Notes: generated by a model from the sequence alone, not told the origin. DNA of 64,000 nucleotides from Gammaproteobacteria bacterium (GCA_018661465.1 JABJIC010000030.1:1-64000), one strand, 5' to 3'; counted from the first letter of the stretch, positions 25,177 through 36,489 are shown. Numbers and translations are program-made.

Positions 25177-26297
25177 CAGAAAAATCTGAAACACCCCAGA
25201 TTCTTGATGAGCTGTCAAAGAACAATGCAGCGAAAGCTGGCAGTCGAACAACTCGCAAGCAACAAACAGCACGTCGCCGACTCATTATTGTGGTGGTGCT
25301 GGTATTGCCTCTAATTGCGGGAGTGATTTTTCTTGGCTATCAACAGTTTTCCATTCAGAGCCAACTATTAGCGCTGAGCGATGAAAATACTCAGATGCAA
25401 CAACTACTCTCTGCACGATCAGATCGAATTCTTGCCCTTGAGCAAAGCATAGCCGCAGAAAGCGAGCCAGTACCGGTTGATGACAGTGCGGTACGGGAGT
25501 TGGGAAGCCTGGTTGAGCAGCGAACCCAAAATCTCAATCAACGAATCACTGAATTACAGGCAGAAATTGGCGAAGCAGAAACGCCGGACCAACAATGGAA
25601 AATTCTCGAAGCCGAATATCTGCTGAGTATTGCCAATCAAAGACTGATCCTGGAATCGGATATTAATTCTGCCATTTCTCTTTTGGAGAGCGCAGATAGC
25701 TCACTACTCAACTCCGGCAACAATTCGGTATTTGCAGTACGCCAATCTATTGCCAGTGATCTAACAAGATTAAGAAGTACTACATTGCCTGATCGAGAAG
25801 GAATATATCTTCGATTGGAGAATTTGTTGGCAGAGATGGATTCCATCGATCTGCTCAGTTCAATGCGAGAAAACTTTGAGAACTTGCGCGCGAATGAGTC
25901 TCAGCCAATTCAGCTAGGCAGCGATGCTCCGGGCTTGTTTGACTCAAGCATTGAATTTCTAGGAAGCATCTTTGTCTGGAGAGAGTGGGATGAAGTTCCC
26001 GAAGCAATGCTGGCCCCTGGCCAAGGCGCTCTTATAAAGCAAAATATGCAATTAATGCTGGAACAAGCTGAGCTCGCACTGCTAACAAAGGACAATGCAC
26101 TTTTTGGCGCATCACTGAGCAAGAGCAAAAGCTGGTTTCAACAATATGCAGTTACACAATCTCCTTCAGGGCAGGCTGTGATAGCGGAATTGGACCAGTT
26201 TCTTACTTTGGATATCGATCCCCGGCTTAACGGTATTGATAGAACTCTGAGTCTGATCGCGCAACTCAATAACAGCGAACCTCAAACTCCCAGATGA
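25173..26297 (+). CDS. hemX: HemX-like membrane protein (putative uroporphyrinogen-III C-methyltransferase family)
   Basis: This 374-residue bitopic protein has a basic N-terminal cytosolic part (about 1-38), one membrane helix (about 40-62), a coiled coil (about 70-145) and a helical periplasmic domain containing WKILEAEYLLSIANQRLILE and the conserved SIFVWREWDEVPEAMLAPGQ. That pattern is the HemX family, encoded between hemD and hemY in Gammaproteobacteria. Databases often label it a C-methyltransferase, but no methyltransferase motif is visible, so I do not assign that activity. The start is GTG in a GTGA overlap with hemD, and its end overlaps hemY as ATGA. Confidence 0.9.
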   Translation: MTEKSETPQILDELSKNNAAKAGSRTTRKQQTARRRLIIVVVLVLPLIAGVIFLGYQQFSIQSQLLALSDENTQMQQLLSARSDRILALEQSIAAESEPVPVDDSAVRELGSLVEQRTQNLNQRITELQAEIGEAETPDQQWKILEAEYLLSIANQRLILESDINSAISLLESADSSLLNSGNNSVFAVRQSIASDLTRLRSTTLPDREGIYLRLENLLAEMDSIDLLSSMRENFENLRANESQPIQLGSDAPGLFDSSIEFLGSIFVWREWDEVPEAMLAPGQGALIKQNMQLMLEQAELALLTKDNALFGASLSKSKSWFQQYAVTQSPSGQAVIAELDQFLTLDIDPRLNGIDRTLSLIAQLNNSEPQTPR

Positions 26298-27583
26298 TAA
26301 AGCTCTATATATTCAGTCTTCTGGTAATAGTCCTCGCACTGCTTGTCAGTCTCTATTTGGGGTTTCCCGCAGACCCGGGCTACCTGCTAATTTCTTTTGG
26401 CAAGTATACCTTCGAGACTAGTCTGTTCGCCTTGCTTGTAGCGGTCACGCTTATCTACTTGCTGGTTAAACTTTTGCTGATAGTTTTTGCATGGGTTAAC
26501 CCTTGGCATTTGATCCGATTCGGCCGTAGCTACAATCAGCAGAGGAAGTCCAAAAAGCGGAGTAATACGGTTGAAGGCTTGCTGTACTTTACTCGAGGAA
26601 ATTGGGACTCCAGTTATAAGCTACTCACTAGAAGCAGCAATGATGCTGATGCATCTGTGGTGAATTATTTGGCGGCTGCTTATGCTGCCTATCAAAATGA
26701 TGACAGGGATGCCTGGGTGAAAAGCCTTGAAAAAGCCGAGGTAGAATATCCGGCGGCGCGTTCAACGATTAATTCTCTTAAAGCGCAGTTACTATTTAAA
26801 TCAGATCAACTCGAACAATGTGTGGCTGTGTTGCAACAACTTAAGAACAGTTCTCTCAATGATTCCTCGTTACTAAATTTGTTGAAAGAAGTGTATCTCA
26901 GATTACAAGATTGGGATCAGTTGGAAAAATTGATACCTGCTCTTGAGAAAAATGCGGCAGTTGATGGTGATGAACTGGAGAGAATTCGAATAAGAGTATT
27001 CATGGAGAAGCTGTATTCCATAGCAGGGACAAGCTCGCTTGATAGGCTTAATAATGACTCTGAAGACGACTCAAAGAGTACAGCAGCCAAGTTGAATAAA
27101 TGCTGGAAGAAAGCCCCAGCTCGATTTAGAGAAGACGAAAGAGTAGTTAAGCACTATTCAGAAATACTTCTGGGTCTTAAACAAAATGAAGAAGCTGCCA
27201 AGGTTATTGAATCGGCCTTGTCCAAGCACTGGAGCGACAACTTAGTAATTCGCTATGGTGAAATGGAATTGGGGATTTATCAGAAACAATTGTTACTGGC
27301 CGAGTCCTGGTTAAAAGATAGGCCAGGAAATGCGGCGCTATTATTAAGCCTGGGTCGTCTCTCCTTGCGCTGCGAACTCTGGGGTAAGGCGAAAGCTTAT
27401 TTTGAAACCAGCATCAGTATCGATGCGACGGCACAAGCCCATGGAGAACTTGCTCGCCTATTGAAGAGCATGGGTGAAGATGAAGCCAGTGAGATACATA
27501 GAGAAGCCTACATTACATTACTGGGCTCACATTTGGCTGATTTACCACTTCCGAAAAAAGCGGCTGTACTTGCAGAAGATTAG
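26294..27583 (+). CDS. hemY: HemY-like TPR membrane protein
   Basis: This 429-residue protein has two N-terminal membrane helices (about 3-25 and 42-65), then FTRGNWDSSYKLLTRSS and a C-terminal set of tetratricopeptide-like repeats (about 95-400), as in HemY of E. coli and Pseudomonas. HemY is proposed to scaffold haem-synthesis enzymes at the membrane; it is unrelated to the Bacillus HemY oxidase. The ATG overlaps the hemX stop, so hemD-hemX-hemY are translationally coupled. The length is close to the family average of about 400. Confidence 0.9.
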   Translation: MIKLYIFSLLVIVLALLVSLYLGFPADPGYLLISFGKYTFETSLFALLVAVTLIYLLVKLLLIVFAWVNPWHLIRFGRSYNQQRKSKKRSNTVEGLLYFTRGNWDSSYKLLTRSSNDADASVVNYLAAAYAAYQNDDRDAWVKSLEKAEVEYPAARSTINSLKAQLLFKSDQLEQCVAVLQQLKNSSLNDSSLLNLLKEVYLRLQDWDQLEKLIPALEKNAAVDGDELERIRIRVFMEKLYSIAGTSSLDRLNNDSEDDSKSTAAKLNKCWKKAPARFREDERVVKHYSEILLGLKQNEEAAKVIESALSKHWSDNLVIRYGEMELGIYQKQLLLAESWLKDRPGNAALLLSLGRLSLRCELWGKAKAYFETSISIDATAQAHGELARLLKSMGEDEASEIHREAYITLLGSHLADLPLPKKAAVLAED

Positions 27584-27621
27584 CTGTAGAAAAATAGTTG
27601 AAGAAGAAAAGCTACAGACAA

Positions 27622-29094
27622 TTAGTTGTCGTCAATTCCCAGCTCTTCCCATAAATCATCAATTCGCGCTTTCACCTCATCGGTCATGGTGATGGTCGAT
27701 CCCCACTGCCTTTGAGTCTCACCTTCTATCTTGTTTGTGGCATCCAGGCCCATCTTTGAGCCAAGGCCAGATACCGGAGAGGCAAAATCGAGATAATCGA
27801 TAGGGGTGTTATCAATAAGTACCGTGTCGCGACTTGGATCCATGCGGGTAGTGATCGCCCAGATAACGTCTTCCCATTTTCGAATATCGACGTCGTCATC
27901 AACCACGATTACAAACTTCGTGTACATGAATTGGCGCAGGAATGACCAAACTCCCATCATCACGCGCTTTGCGTGACCAGGATATTGTTTCTTCATGCTG
28001 ACAACAGCCATACGATACGAACAGCCTTCCGGAGGCAGATAGAAATCTACAATTTCCGGAAATTGCTTCTGCAATAAAGGTACAAATACTTCATTGAGGG
28101 CAACGCCCAGCATGGCAGGCTCATCAGGTGGACGGCCTGTATATGTGCTGTGGTAAATAGGGTCTTTACGATGACTTATGGCAGTCACTGTATATACGGG
28201 AAAGGATTCAACCTCGTTGTAGTAGCCTGTGTGATCGCCGTAGGGACCTTCTTCGGCCATCTCACCTGGCTCTATCACTCCTTCCAAAACTATCTCAGCA
28301 CTGGCGGGAACCTGCAGTTCATTAGTAAGAGATTTAACTACGTCAGTTTTGCTTCCACGTAGTAGTCCTGCAAAAGCGTATTCCGACAGAGTGTCTGGAA
28401 TAGGCGTAACTGTCGCCAATATAGTCGCAGGGTCTGCTCCAATAGCGATTGATACAGGAAATGCTTCACCGGGATGAGCTTGTTGCCATTCTCTAAAATC
28501 CAGAGCTCCACCGCGATGGGACAACCAGCGCATGATTAATTTGTTCTTGGCGATTACCTGCATACGGTAAATGCCGAGGTTCTGTCGCTCTTTTTCTGGG
28601 CCTTTGGTTATAACCAGGGGCCATGTTACTAGTGGTGCAACATCTCCGGGCCAGCATGTTTGGATTGGTAGGAAGCCTAGATCGACATCGTCTCCTTCGA
28701 GAATTACTTCCTGACAGGCCGCTGATTTTTTCACGTTTGGGGAAATATTCAGAACGCTTTTATAGCTAGGCAGTGACTGCCATAGATCTTTCCAGCCAGC
28801 TGGGGGAACAGGTTCCTTAAGGAAGGCGAGTAGTTTGCCAACATCTCTTAAACCCTCCAGATCTTCCTGACCCATGGCTAGAGCTATTCGCCTGGTATTA
28901 CCAAATAGATTGGCAAGCAGAGGAACATCTGAACCTTTAGGGTTTTCAAACAGAAGGGCAGGGCCGTTACTACGCAGCGTTCTATCGCTGATCTCAGTCA
29001 CTTCCAAATAGGGATCAACTTCCGTTGTAATTCGCTTGAGCTCGCCTTCTTTTTCAAGCAGGTCGATAAAGTCTCGCAAATCGCGGAAAGACAT
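27622..29094 (-). CDS. ubiD: UbiD family 3-octaprenyl-4-hydroxybenzoate decarboxylase
   Basis: UbiD removes the carboxylate from octaprenyl-hydroxybenzoate in ubiquinone synthesis, using prenylated FMN made by UbiX. The 490-residue protein starts [21 protein letters not shown] and has the active-site region [20 protein letters not shown], with the conserved Glu-Arg-Glu set, followed by the [19 protein letters not shown] segment and [19 protein letters not shown]. Length and motifs agree with E. coli UbiD (497). It lies 13 bases after rho in the leftward trxA-rho-ubiD array as in Pseudomonas. ubiX is not in this window. Confidence 0.96.
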   Translation of the reverse strand: MSFRDLRDFIDLLEKEGELKRITTEVDPYLEVTEISDRTLRSNGPALLFENPKGSDVPLLANLFGNTRRIALAMGQEDLEGLRDVGKLLAFLKEPVPPAGWKDLWQSLPSYKSVLNISPNVKKSAACQEVILEGDDVDLGFLPIQTCWPGDVAPLVTWPLVITKGPEKERQNLGIYRMQVIAKNKLIMRWLSHRGGALDFREWQQAHPGEAFPVSIAIGADPATILATVTPIPDTLSEYAFAGLLRGSKTDVVKSLTNELQVPASAEIVLEGVIEPGEMAEEGPYGDHTGYYNEVESFPVYTVTAISHRKDPIYHSTYTGRPPDEPAMLGVALNEVFVPLLQKQFPEIVDFYLPPEGCSYRMAVVSMKKQYPGHAKRVMMGVWSFLRQFMYTKFVIVVDDDVDIRKWEDVIWAITTRMDPSRDTVLIDNTPIDYLDFASPVSGLGSKMGLDATNKIEGETQRQWGSTITMTDEVKARIDDLWEELGIDDN

Positions 29095-29107
29095 ATTTTG
29101 CTGTGAC

Positions 29108-30367
29108 CTATTTGCGCTTCATGGAATTAAAGAATTCTTCGTTGGTCTTGGTGTCTTTCAATTTGTCGAGGATAAATTCAGTTGCCGCAACATCTTCCAT
29201 CGAGGTGAGTAGCTTTCGAAGGATCCACATGCGTTGTAATTCTTCTTCGCTGGTAATAAGTTCTTCGCGACGAGTACCTGATCGACGAACGTTGATAGCA
29301 GGATACACACGTTTCTCGGCAATCTTTCTGTCGAGTTGTAGTTCCATGTTACCAGTGCCTTTAAATTCTTCGTAAATAACTTCATCCATCTTGGAGCCGG
29401 TTTCTACTAGAGCCGTTGCAATAATAGTCAAACTTCCACCTTCTTCAAGATTACGTGCTGCACCAAAGAATCGCTTTGGTCTTTCCAGTGCGTGAGCATC
29501 CACACCACCAGTTAACACTTTGCCTGATGAAGGAATGATTGTGTTGTAGGCGCGAGCCAGTCGTGTAATTGAATCGAGGAGGATGATGACATCTTCCTTG
29601 TGCTCAACCAGGCGCTTTGCTTTTTCGATAACCATCTCGGCAACTTGAACGTGACGTGAAGGTGGTTCGTCAAATGTGCTGGCAACTACTTCGCCCTTAA
29701 CGGAACGCTGCATCTCGGTAACTTCTTCCGGTCGCTCATCGATTAGCAATACGATAAGGCGACATTCCGGATTGTTCTTGGCAATGGACTGGGCGATGTT
29801 CTGAAGAATAAGTGTCTTACCCGCTTTCGGTGGCGACACAATTAAACCTCTCTGGCCTTTTCCTATTGGAGCGGTCAGATCGATAACTCGCGCACTTAGA
29901 TCTTCTGTACTGCCGTTACCGGTTTCTAGTGTTAGACGCTCATCTGGGAAGAGAGGAGTGAGGTTTTCAAAGAGAATTTTATTCTTGGATTCTTCTGTGC
30001 TGGAGAAGTTAATTTCGTGAATCTTGAGGAGTGCAAAATAGCGTTCGCCGTCTTTTGGAGGTCTAATCTTTCCTGCTACCGTATCACCGGTGCGGAGATT
30101 GAATCTTCTAATCTGGCTCGGAGAGACATAGATGTCATCGGGTCCAGCTAGGTAGGAAGAATCGGCTGAGCGTAAAAAACCGAAACCATCCTGTAATATT
30201 TCCAATACACCGTCGCCGTAGATGTCTTCGCCTTTCTTTGCATGTTTCTTCAAAATTGCAAAGATGATGTCCTGTTTACGCGTTCTGGAAACGTTCTCCA
30301 GGCCCATTTCGTGGGCGGTTGCTAATAGGTCGGCGATTGGGTTTTGTTTGAGTTCGGTTAAATTCAT
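29108..30367 (-). CDS. rho: Transcription termination factor Rho
   Basis: Rho is a hexameric RNA helicase that ends transcription at C-rich sites. This 419-residue protein matches the E. coli length. It has the N-terminal [18 protein letters not shown] helix, the RNA-binding OSB fold with [22 protein letters not shown] (about 60-85), Walker A PPKAGKT (about 180), Walker [17 protein letters not shown], the Q-loop [18 protein letters not shown] and the R-loop [13 protein letters not shown]. It has a long upstream leader (30368-30836), and Rho genes are commonly autoregulated by termination in such leaders. Confidence 0.98.
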   Translation of the reverse strand: MNLTELKQNPIADLLATAHEMGLENVSRTRKQDIIFAILKKHAKKGEDIYGDGVLEILQDGFGFLRSADSSYLAGPDDIYVSPSQIRRFNLRTGDTVAGKIRPPKDGERYFALLKIHEINFSSTEESKNKILFENLTPLFPDERLTLETGNGSTEDLSARVIDLTAPIGKGQRGLIVSPPKAGKTLILQNIAQSIAKNNPECRLIVLLIDERPEEVTEMQRSVKGEVVASTFDEPPSRHVQVAEMVIEKAKRLVEHKEDVIILLDSITRLARAYNTIIPSSGKVLTGGVDAHALERPKRFFGAARNLEEGGSLTIIATALVETGSKMDEVIYEEFKGTGNMELQLDRKIAEKRVYPAINVRRSGTRREELITSEEELQRMWILRKLLTSMEDVAATEFILDKLKDTKTNEEFFNSMKRK

Positions 30368-30836
30368 ATTGAGTGGTCTGCTTGTGTGGGGTTTGTTTTG
30401 TGATGCCTGAATTGATCAGCTTGAAAAGTTATTGAATAACCATCCGAGCAGCTTTAGGCGCTCACATCAAAGTGTCATAGGTATATTGGTTTTAAACTTA
30501 AGGGATTGGTTTGAGGTTAATTTCTTATCAGAATTTGGTTTGTGGTTTTATGAAGAGAGTGATTCTACGGTCTAGTATCGGTAGTTATTATTCGGACTAT
30601 AGTATTTTCAGCTAGACACTACTCAGATGATTAAACTTACTCTTCTCGATTATTCAGACACATGTCTGATTGTATTCTTAATGGGTTCTTATTTTTAAGT
30701 ATTGATTGTATTTTGCCGTTAGCGGGCTTGAAGCTATGGAAAGTGTGGCCATCAGGGCGGCTAAACGGATTTTGGAATTCTGGGTGATTGCGTCAGGTGG
30801 TGCCTCAATGACGCGAGACACCACATTAAACGCAAT
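30368..30836 (-). other. 469-base trxA-rho intergenic leader with two dyads
   Basis: No convincing protein-coding frame is visible. The region is AT-rich and holds two symmetrical elements. TCAGACA-CA-TGTCTGA (30654-30669) is a 16-bp dyad that could be an operator. GTGGTGCCTC (30797-30806) pairs with GAGACACCAC (30815-30824), a 10-bp hairpin with one G-U, 12 bases past the trxA stop. The hairpin has no T-run, so it is not a classic terminator. The long AT-rich leader fits an autoregulated rho gene, but this is inference. Confidence 0.5.
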
Positions 30837-31163
30837 TTAGATCACGCTGTCAATAAATGCGGAAAGTTGAGATTTTGAAAGGGCGCCGACTTTCGTTCCG
30901 GCAACCTCGCCATTGTTAAAAATAAGAAGTGTAGGAATGCCGCGAATGCCAAATTTTGGTGCAGTTTCGGTATTGGCATCGACATCCATCTTGCAAATTT
31001 TCAATTTGCCATCGTAGTCTGTGGCTAGCTCTTCAAGTACAGGAGCAATCATCTTGCACGGTCCACACCATTCTGCCCAGAAATCAACCAGTACGGGGCC
31101 GTCGGCCTGTAAAACGTCTTGTTCAAAACTACTATCAGAGATGTGAACGATATTGTCGCTCAT
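30837..31163 (-). CDS. trxA: Thioredoxin 1
   Basis: This 108-residue thioredoxin has the WCGPC redox site (Cys33 and Cys36) in the segment [14 protein letters not shown] and the cis-Pro in [10 protein letters not shown]. It reduces cytoplasmic disulfides with electrons from thioredoxin reductase. Length and motifs match E. coli TrxA. It is read leftward between hemB and rho, as in the trxA-rho order of many Gammaproteobacteria. A purine-rich AAAAGGACT ribosome site sits before the ATG. Confidence 0.98.
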   Translation of the reverse strand: MSDNIVHISDSSFEQDVLQADGPVLVDFWAEWCGPCKMIAPVLEELATDYDGKLKICKMDVDANTETAPKFGIRGIPTLLIFNNGEVAGTKVGALSKSQLSAFIDSVI

Positions 31164-31382
31164 GGATTAGTCCTTTTAAGTGGATGTGGAGAATTCAGTA
31201 TGTAGATGAGGCTATCTAGATTTCTGTGACGCTCATACATGATTTAGTGTTGCCTATGATAAGGCCAAAAATTCAGGATTCAAGTAGAAACAACAACCTT
31301 TGTCCAAGAATCACCAACCTTTATCCAAAAAACAACATCGGGGTTAAAAGCTCATCGGATCGATTAGCCTTCAGCTAAAGAG

Positions 31383-32477
<1,095 letters not shown>

Positions 32478-32569
32478 TTATACTCCAGTTTCTTTCCGAC
32501 GTCCCTCAGGCTTGAACGGCCCAGATTTCGTGCGGATCAACGGCTCACCGACTTAAAAGGGTTTAAAGA

Positions 32570-34705
32570 TTGAACAAGCTTAGAATATTGATAGTTGGAC
32601 TAATTGTAGCTGCCCTTGTCTCCTATTTCTTGTTCGACCTGGACCAATACCTGACGCTGGAATATGTACAATCCAGCCTCGCTGACATTCGTGCATTTAA
32701 AGACGAAAATTTCGCCCTGGCGGCGACGAGTTATTTTGTTGCCTATGTGGTGATTACCGGTCTCTCTATTCCTGCAGCAATCATAGTTACGCTTATGGGT
32801 GGTGCTATCTTCGGTCTGTTCTGGGGTACGCTTTTGGCGTCTTTCGGCAGCAGCATCGGGGCGACTCTTGCCTTTCTGGCAACGCGATTCCTGCTACAGG
32901 ATTGGGTTCAGCATAAGTTTGGCGACTACCTGGCTCCCTTAAACAGGGGTATGAAGAAGGATGGCAATTTCTATCTCTTCAGCATCCGCCTGGTTCCTGT
33001 TCTACCATTTTTTGTCGTTAATTTATTGATGGGGCTAACACGAATTCCCGCGTTGAGCTTCTACCTCATCAGTCAGGTAGGCATGCTTCCCAGCACCGCT
33101 GTTTTCGTGAACGCGGGTTCCGAGTTGGCGCAGATAACCAGCGTCACCGGCCTTATCAGTTTGCCTCTATTAGCATCGTTTGTTTTATTGGCGACCTTCC
33201 CATTTTTGGCAAAAATAATTTTAGCCAGGGTTCAGGGCAATAAGATAATGAAGCCGTTCGGTAAGCCAGCAAAATTCGATGCCAATGTAGTGGTAATCGG
33301 AGCGGGCTCCGCAGGATTGGTATCCTCCCTAATAGTCGCTGGAGCGAAGGCCAAGGTCGTATTGGTTGAGAAGCATAAGATGGGAGGGGATTGCCTGAAT
33401 ACTGGCTGCGTGCCCAGTAAAGCCCTGATACGAAGTGGCAAGATAATGTCCTATATTCGCCGTGCTTCCGAGTTTGGAATCGACTCTGCTGGAGGCGAAG
33501 TGAATTTTAAACAGGTAATGAATCGAGTACAGGGAATTATTAAAACCATTGAGCCTCACGACTCCGTAGAGCGTTTTACTTCACTCGGCGTTGAATGTGT
33601 TCAGGGAGAAGCTCGAATTGAATCTCCCTATATCGTGTCCGTTGGAGACAGGAAGATTCATACCCGATCGATAATTGTAGCTAGTGGTGCCAGGCCTTTG
33701 GTGCCTGCAATTGAAGGCTTGGAGAATATCGACTATCTGACTTCCGATAATGTTTGGTCTCTGCAGCAGTTGCCTGGAAAATTACTGGTGGTTGGCGGTG
33801 GTCCCATTGGTTGTGAGCTAGCTCAAGCGTTTAGTAACCTCGGCTCTGATGTCACTCAGGTGGATATGGCGGATCGCATAATGCCCCGAGAGGATGCTGA
33901 AGTTTCAGAACTGGTTTCCAGTCGGTTTCAGAAACAGGGAATCGAACTCTTGTGTGATCACAAGCTGCTGAAGTTTGAGTCTATCGATGGCCGCAACTAT
34001 ATGGTGGCCGAACATCAAGGCGAAACTGTCAGAGTGGAGTTCGACAAGGTGCTATTGGCCATTGGACGTAAAGCTAACGTTGAAGGTTTTGGTTTAGAAG
34101 AGCTGGGCGTCGCAATGACAGATCGAGGAACCATAAAAGTTAATGAATATCTGCAGACTAATTTCCCGAATATATTTGCATGCGGTGATGTGGCAGGCCC
34201 GTATCAATTTACGCACATGGCATCCTTTCAGGCCTGGTTTGCATCACTAAATGCCATGACCGGTGGGCTTTGGCGTTCCCGTGTAAATTACAATGTCGTT
34301 CCCTGGGCTACCTTTACAGATCCGGAAGTTGCAAGAGTGGGCTTAAGTGAGCATGAAGCCAGACAGAAAGGCATTAGCTATGAGATTACTCGCTATGATC
34401 TGGATGACCACGATCGCGCTCTTGCCGATGGGGAAAATCATGGATTCGTAAAGGTGCTAACGGCTCCTGGCAAAGACAAAATATTGGGAGTCTGCATAGT
34501 TGGATATCACGCGGGTGAACTAATTGGAGAATTTGTTTTTGCCATGACCCACGGAATGGGGTTGAAGAAAATATCAGCGGTGACCCATATCTATCCGACC
34601 TTAATGGAAGCGAATAAATTTACGGCGAATGCCTGGCGAAGTGCTCGCTTGCCCGAAAAGTATTTCCCCCTTGCAGAAAAATACTTTCGTTGGCTTAGAG
34701 GTTAG
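32570..34705 (+). CDS. DedA/VTT membrane domain fused to a mercuric-reductase-like flavoprotein
   Basis: This 711-residue fusion starts with TTG after an AAAAGG ribosome site. Residues 1-230 are a VTT/SNARE-associated (DedA) membrane domain with the marker FGSSIGATLAFLATR and RLVPVLPFFVVN, giving about five helices. Residues 238-711 are a pyridine-nucleotide disulfide oxidoreductase: FAD motif GAGSAG (245-250), redox pair Cys275 and Cys280 in DCLNTGCVPSK, NAD motif GGGPIG, ACGDVAGPYQFTHMA, and a C-terminal dimerisation domain with the HIYPTLMEAN His. A mercury-binding C-terminal Cys pair is lacking, so it is not a true mercuric reductase. It probably passes reducing power at the inner membrane. 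The substrate is unknown. Confidence 0.9.
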   Translation: MNKLRILIVGLIVAALVSYFLFDLDQYLTLEYVQSSLADIRAFKDENFALAATSYFVAYVVITGLSIPAAIIVTLMGGAIFGLFWGTLLASFGSSIGATLAFLATRFLLQDWVQHKFGDYLAPLNRGMKKDGNFYLFSIRLVPVLPFFVVNLLMGLTRIPALSFYLISQVGMLPSTAVFVNAGSELAQITSVTGLISLPLLASFVLLATFPFLAKIILARVQGNKIMKPFGKPAKFDANVVVIGAGSAGLVSSLIVAGAKAKVVLVEKHKMGGDCLNTGCVPSKALIRSGKIMSYIRRASEFGIDSAGGEVNFKQVMNRVQGIIKTIEPHDSVERFTSLGVECVQGEARIESPYIVSVGDRKIHTRSIIVASGARPLVPAIEGLENIDYLTSDNVWSLQQLPGKLLVVGGGPIGCELAQAFSNLGSDVTQVDMADRIMPREDAEVSELVSSRFQKQGIELLCDHKLLKFESIDGRNYMVAEHQGETVRVEFDKVLLAIGRKANVEGFGLEELGVAMTDRGTIKVNEYLQTNFPNIFACGDVAGPYQFTHMASFQAWFASLNAMTGGLWRSRVNYNVVPWATFTDPEVARVGLSEHEARQKGISYEITRYDLDDHDRALADGENHGFVKVLTAPGKDKILGVCIVGYHAGELIGEFVFAMTHGMGLKKISAVTHIYPTLMEANKFTANAWRSARLPEKYFPLAEKYFRWLRG

Positions 34706-34728
34706 ACTTTTTCTTAGTTTTTTGCTGT

Positions 34729-34914
34729 CTAGTTAAGCTTGGCTTTAGGGCTTCTGAAAGCAATGTACATGCAAGTGCTGAACAGTGCGATAAAGGCAAC
34801 CATTGCCGTTTCTGGGATGCTCAGATCGAGCCCAAGTCCATACCAGTTTGCATTTGGGATGAAGTTGAGGAGGTCTGAAGATGGAGTGGCTTGGTGTTGT
34901 AGGCTTGATCGAGG
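34729..34914 (-). pseudogene. In-frame open extension past the gshA stop with a membrane-like segment
   Basis: Directly after the gshA TAG (34915-34917), the same reading frame stays open for 61 more codons to TAG at 34729-34731. The last 28 residues (IPETAMVAFIALFSTCMYIA then Arg and Lys) look like a hydrophobic helix and basic tail, reminiscent of C-terminal sorting anchors. There is no ATG, GTG or TTG near its beginning, and GshA is complete without it, so I regard it as a decayed gene end or a readthrough extension. It may also be chance. Confidence 0.25.
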
Positions 34915-36489
34915 CTAAAATTCGTTCCACTGCTTAAGAAAGGCGGGGAAGTCTATTTCGTCTCCTGCTTCAATTTCCTGTTGTTTTAAGATTGAGTCGT
35001 GAGCAGTTTCTCGCATCATTTTCTCAGTTTCCGGCTGCAGATTTCCATTCTGGAAATAGTCTCTATGAATGATGGAATGTTTCATGGAAAACTCGAAAAA
35101 GGATAAGTTCTCCTCTTTCATTTCCTTTAGAATCATGCCCGATGGAGTGAGATCTGGATTCGCAACCTTTGCCGCTTGCTGAGCCAGGCTCTCGGAGTAT
35201 TCATTGCCCCCATGAGCTTCATCGAGTATTGCTGCCGCGTTGCGAAGATCGTCAATAGTTTCTTCGGCCCAGGCTTTCATAGACTTCTTCGATCCGTCCA
35301 TCAACAGCATCAAATCGCTGTCTCTTCCATTCTCGACTACTGCAGCAATATTGTTGCCCACTTCAAAAAATTCCTGTTGATGACATTCCTGACTCTCGGC
35401 TAGTAAGCAGTGAACGAGAAAGGTATCCAGAAATCGAATCTGAGTCTCGTCAATGCCAAGAGGCAGATAAGGGTTCAGGTCGAGAGCCCTTACTTCCACA
35501 TACTCTATTCCATTTTCCGACAAAGCTTCCAGAGGTCTCTGTCCAGGTTTTACATTGCGCTTTGGCCTGACGGTGCTATAAAACTCATTTTCCAACTGAA
35601 GCAAATTGGTGTTGATCTGAATAAACTCGTCATCCCTGGTTTGCCCGATCTCCTCATACTCAGGGTAGGAGGTGTGCATTGCGGTATCCAGGCATTCAAT
35701 ATAGGAGTCGATCTCGTTATAACAAACGAACAGTGACTTCTGTGCTTCACTCTTGTATCCGAGATTGCCCATTCTCAAGCAGGTGGCATTCGGCAAATAT
35801 AAAGTATGCTCATCCAGTTCACTAAGACTGTGTTCCCGACCCTGAACGAAGCATTTGCATGCAGCGGGAGATGCGCCGAATAGATAAATAAGCAACCAGG
35901 AATAGCGGTGAAAATTTCGAATAAGATGAAGATACTGTTCTGTCTTAAATTCCTGCAAAGAGCCTTGATGTTCGCAACTTTGTTGATAAGGCAGCCAGAA
36001 GGATTCTGGCATAGAAAAATTGTAATGCAGCCCGGATATCGCCTGCATCAAACTGCCATAGCGGTTGCTTAAGCCTTTTCGATAGAGAGTCTTTAGTTTG
36101 CCTGTATTGGAGCTACCAAATTGTGCAATAGGTATTTCCTGTTCGCTGCTCATTGGACAAGGCATGCTCGCTACCCAGAGCATTTCGTCACGCTCAAGAT
36201 TTTGTAGCGTAAATCGATGAATATTTTCCAAAACCGAAAGGCATTCACCGATATCGCTGTAGGCAGGCGTAATGAATTCCAGCAGAGCTTCAGAAAAGTC
36301 GGTTGTAATAAAGGGATTGGTCAAAGCCGAGCCAAGAGCGAGAGGATGAAGTTCTTGTGAGATTTCGCCATCAGGGGAAACTCTCAGGCTTTCTTTCTCG
36401 ATGCCGCGATGAACAGCAGCCCAGTCAGAATTAAATTCCGATAAGCCATATCGCTGAAGACATTCATTGTATGGTTTGGCCAAGTTCAC
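34915..36489 (-). CDS. gshA: Glutamate-cysteine ligase
   Basis: GshA makes gamma-glutamylcysteine, the first step of glutathione synthesis. The 524-residue protein is of the proteobacterial GshA type (E. coli 518): it starts LAKPYNECLQRYGL with HRGIEKESLRVSPDGEIS, and shows TTDFSEALLEFITP, MISGLHYNFS-like ISGLHYNFSMPESFW and the YVEVRALDLNPYLPLGI signature. The start codon is GTG. It is transcribed leftward, 132 bases from hslR. gshB lies far away near 4 kb. Confidence 0.96.
   Translation of the reverse strand: MNLAKPYNECLQRYGLSEFNSDWAAVHRGIEKESLRVSPDGEISQELHPLALGSALTNPFITTDFSEALLEFITPAYSDIGECLSVLENIHRFTLQNLERDEMLWVASMPCPMSSEQEIPIAQFGSSNTGKLKTLYRKGLSNRYGSLMQAISGLHYNFSMPESFWLPYQQSCEHQGSLQEFKTEQYLHLIRNFHRYSWLLIYLFGASPAACKCFVQGREHSLSELDEHTLYLPNATCLRMGNLGYKSEAQKSLFVCYNEIDSYIECLDTAMHTSYPEYEEIGQTRDDEFIQINTNLLQLENEFYSTVRPKRNVKPGQRPLEALSENGIEYVEVRALDLNPYLPLGIDETQIRFLDTFLVHCLLAESQECHQQEFFEVGNNIAAVVENGRDSDLMLLMDGSKKSMKAWAEETIDDLRNAAAILDEAHGGNEYSESLAQQAAKVANPDLTPSGMILKEMKEENLSFFEFSMKHSIIHRDYFQNGNLQPETEKMMRETAHDSILKQQEIEAGDEIDFPAFLKQWNEF

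Noticed and set aside
30837-30860. Rho-independent terminator after trxA
   Set aside because: The hairpin at 30797-30824 is real, but it is followed by a GC-rich stretch with no T-run, so I list it only as a hairpin.
32570-34705. Mercuric reductase MerA
   Set aside because: It lacks the N-terminal HMA domain and the C-terminal vicinal Cys pair needed for mercury, and it is fused to a DedA domain.
34745-34930. A 61-residue reverse-strand frame starting ATG 34930 inside the gshA end
   Set aside because: Its composition (many Pro, Arg and Trp, no motif) looks random, and its start lies within gshA in another frame.
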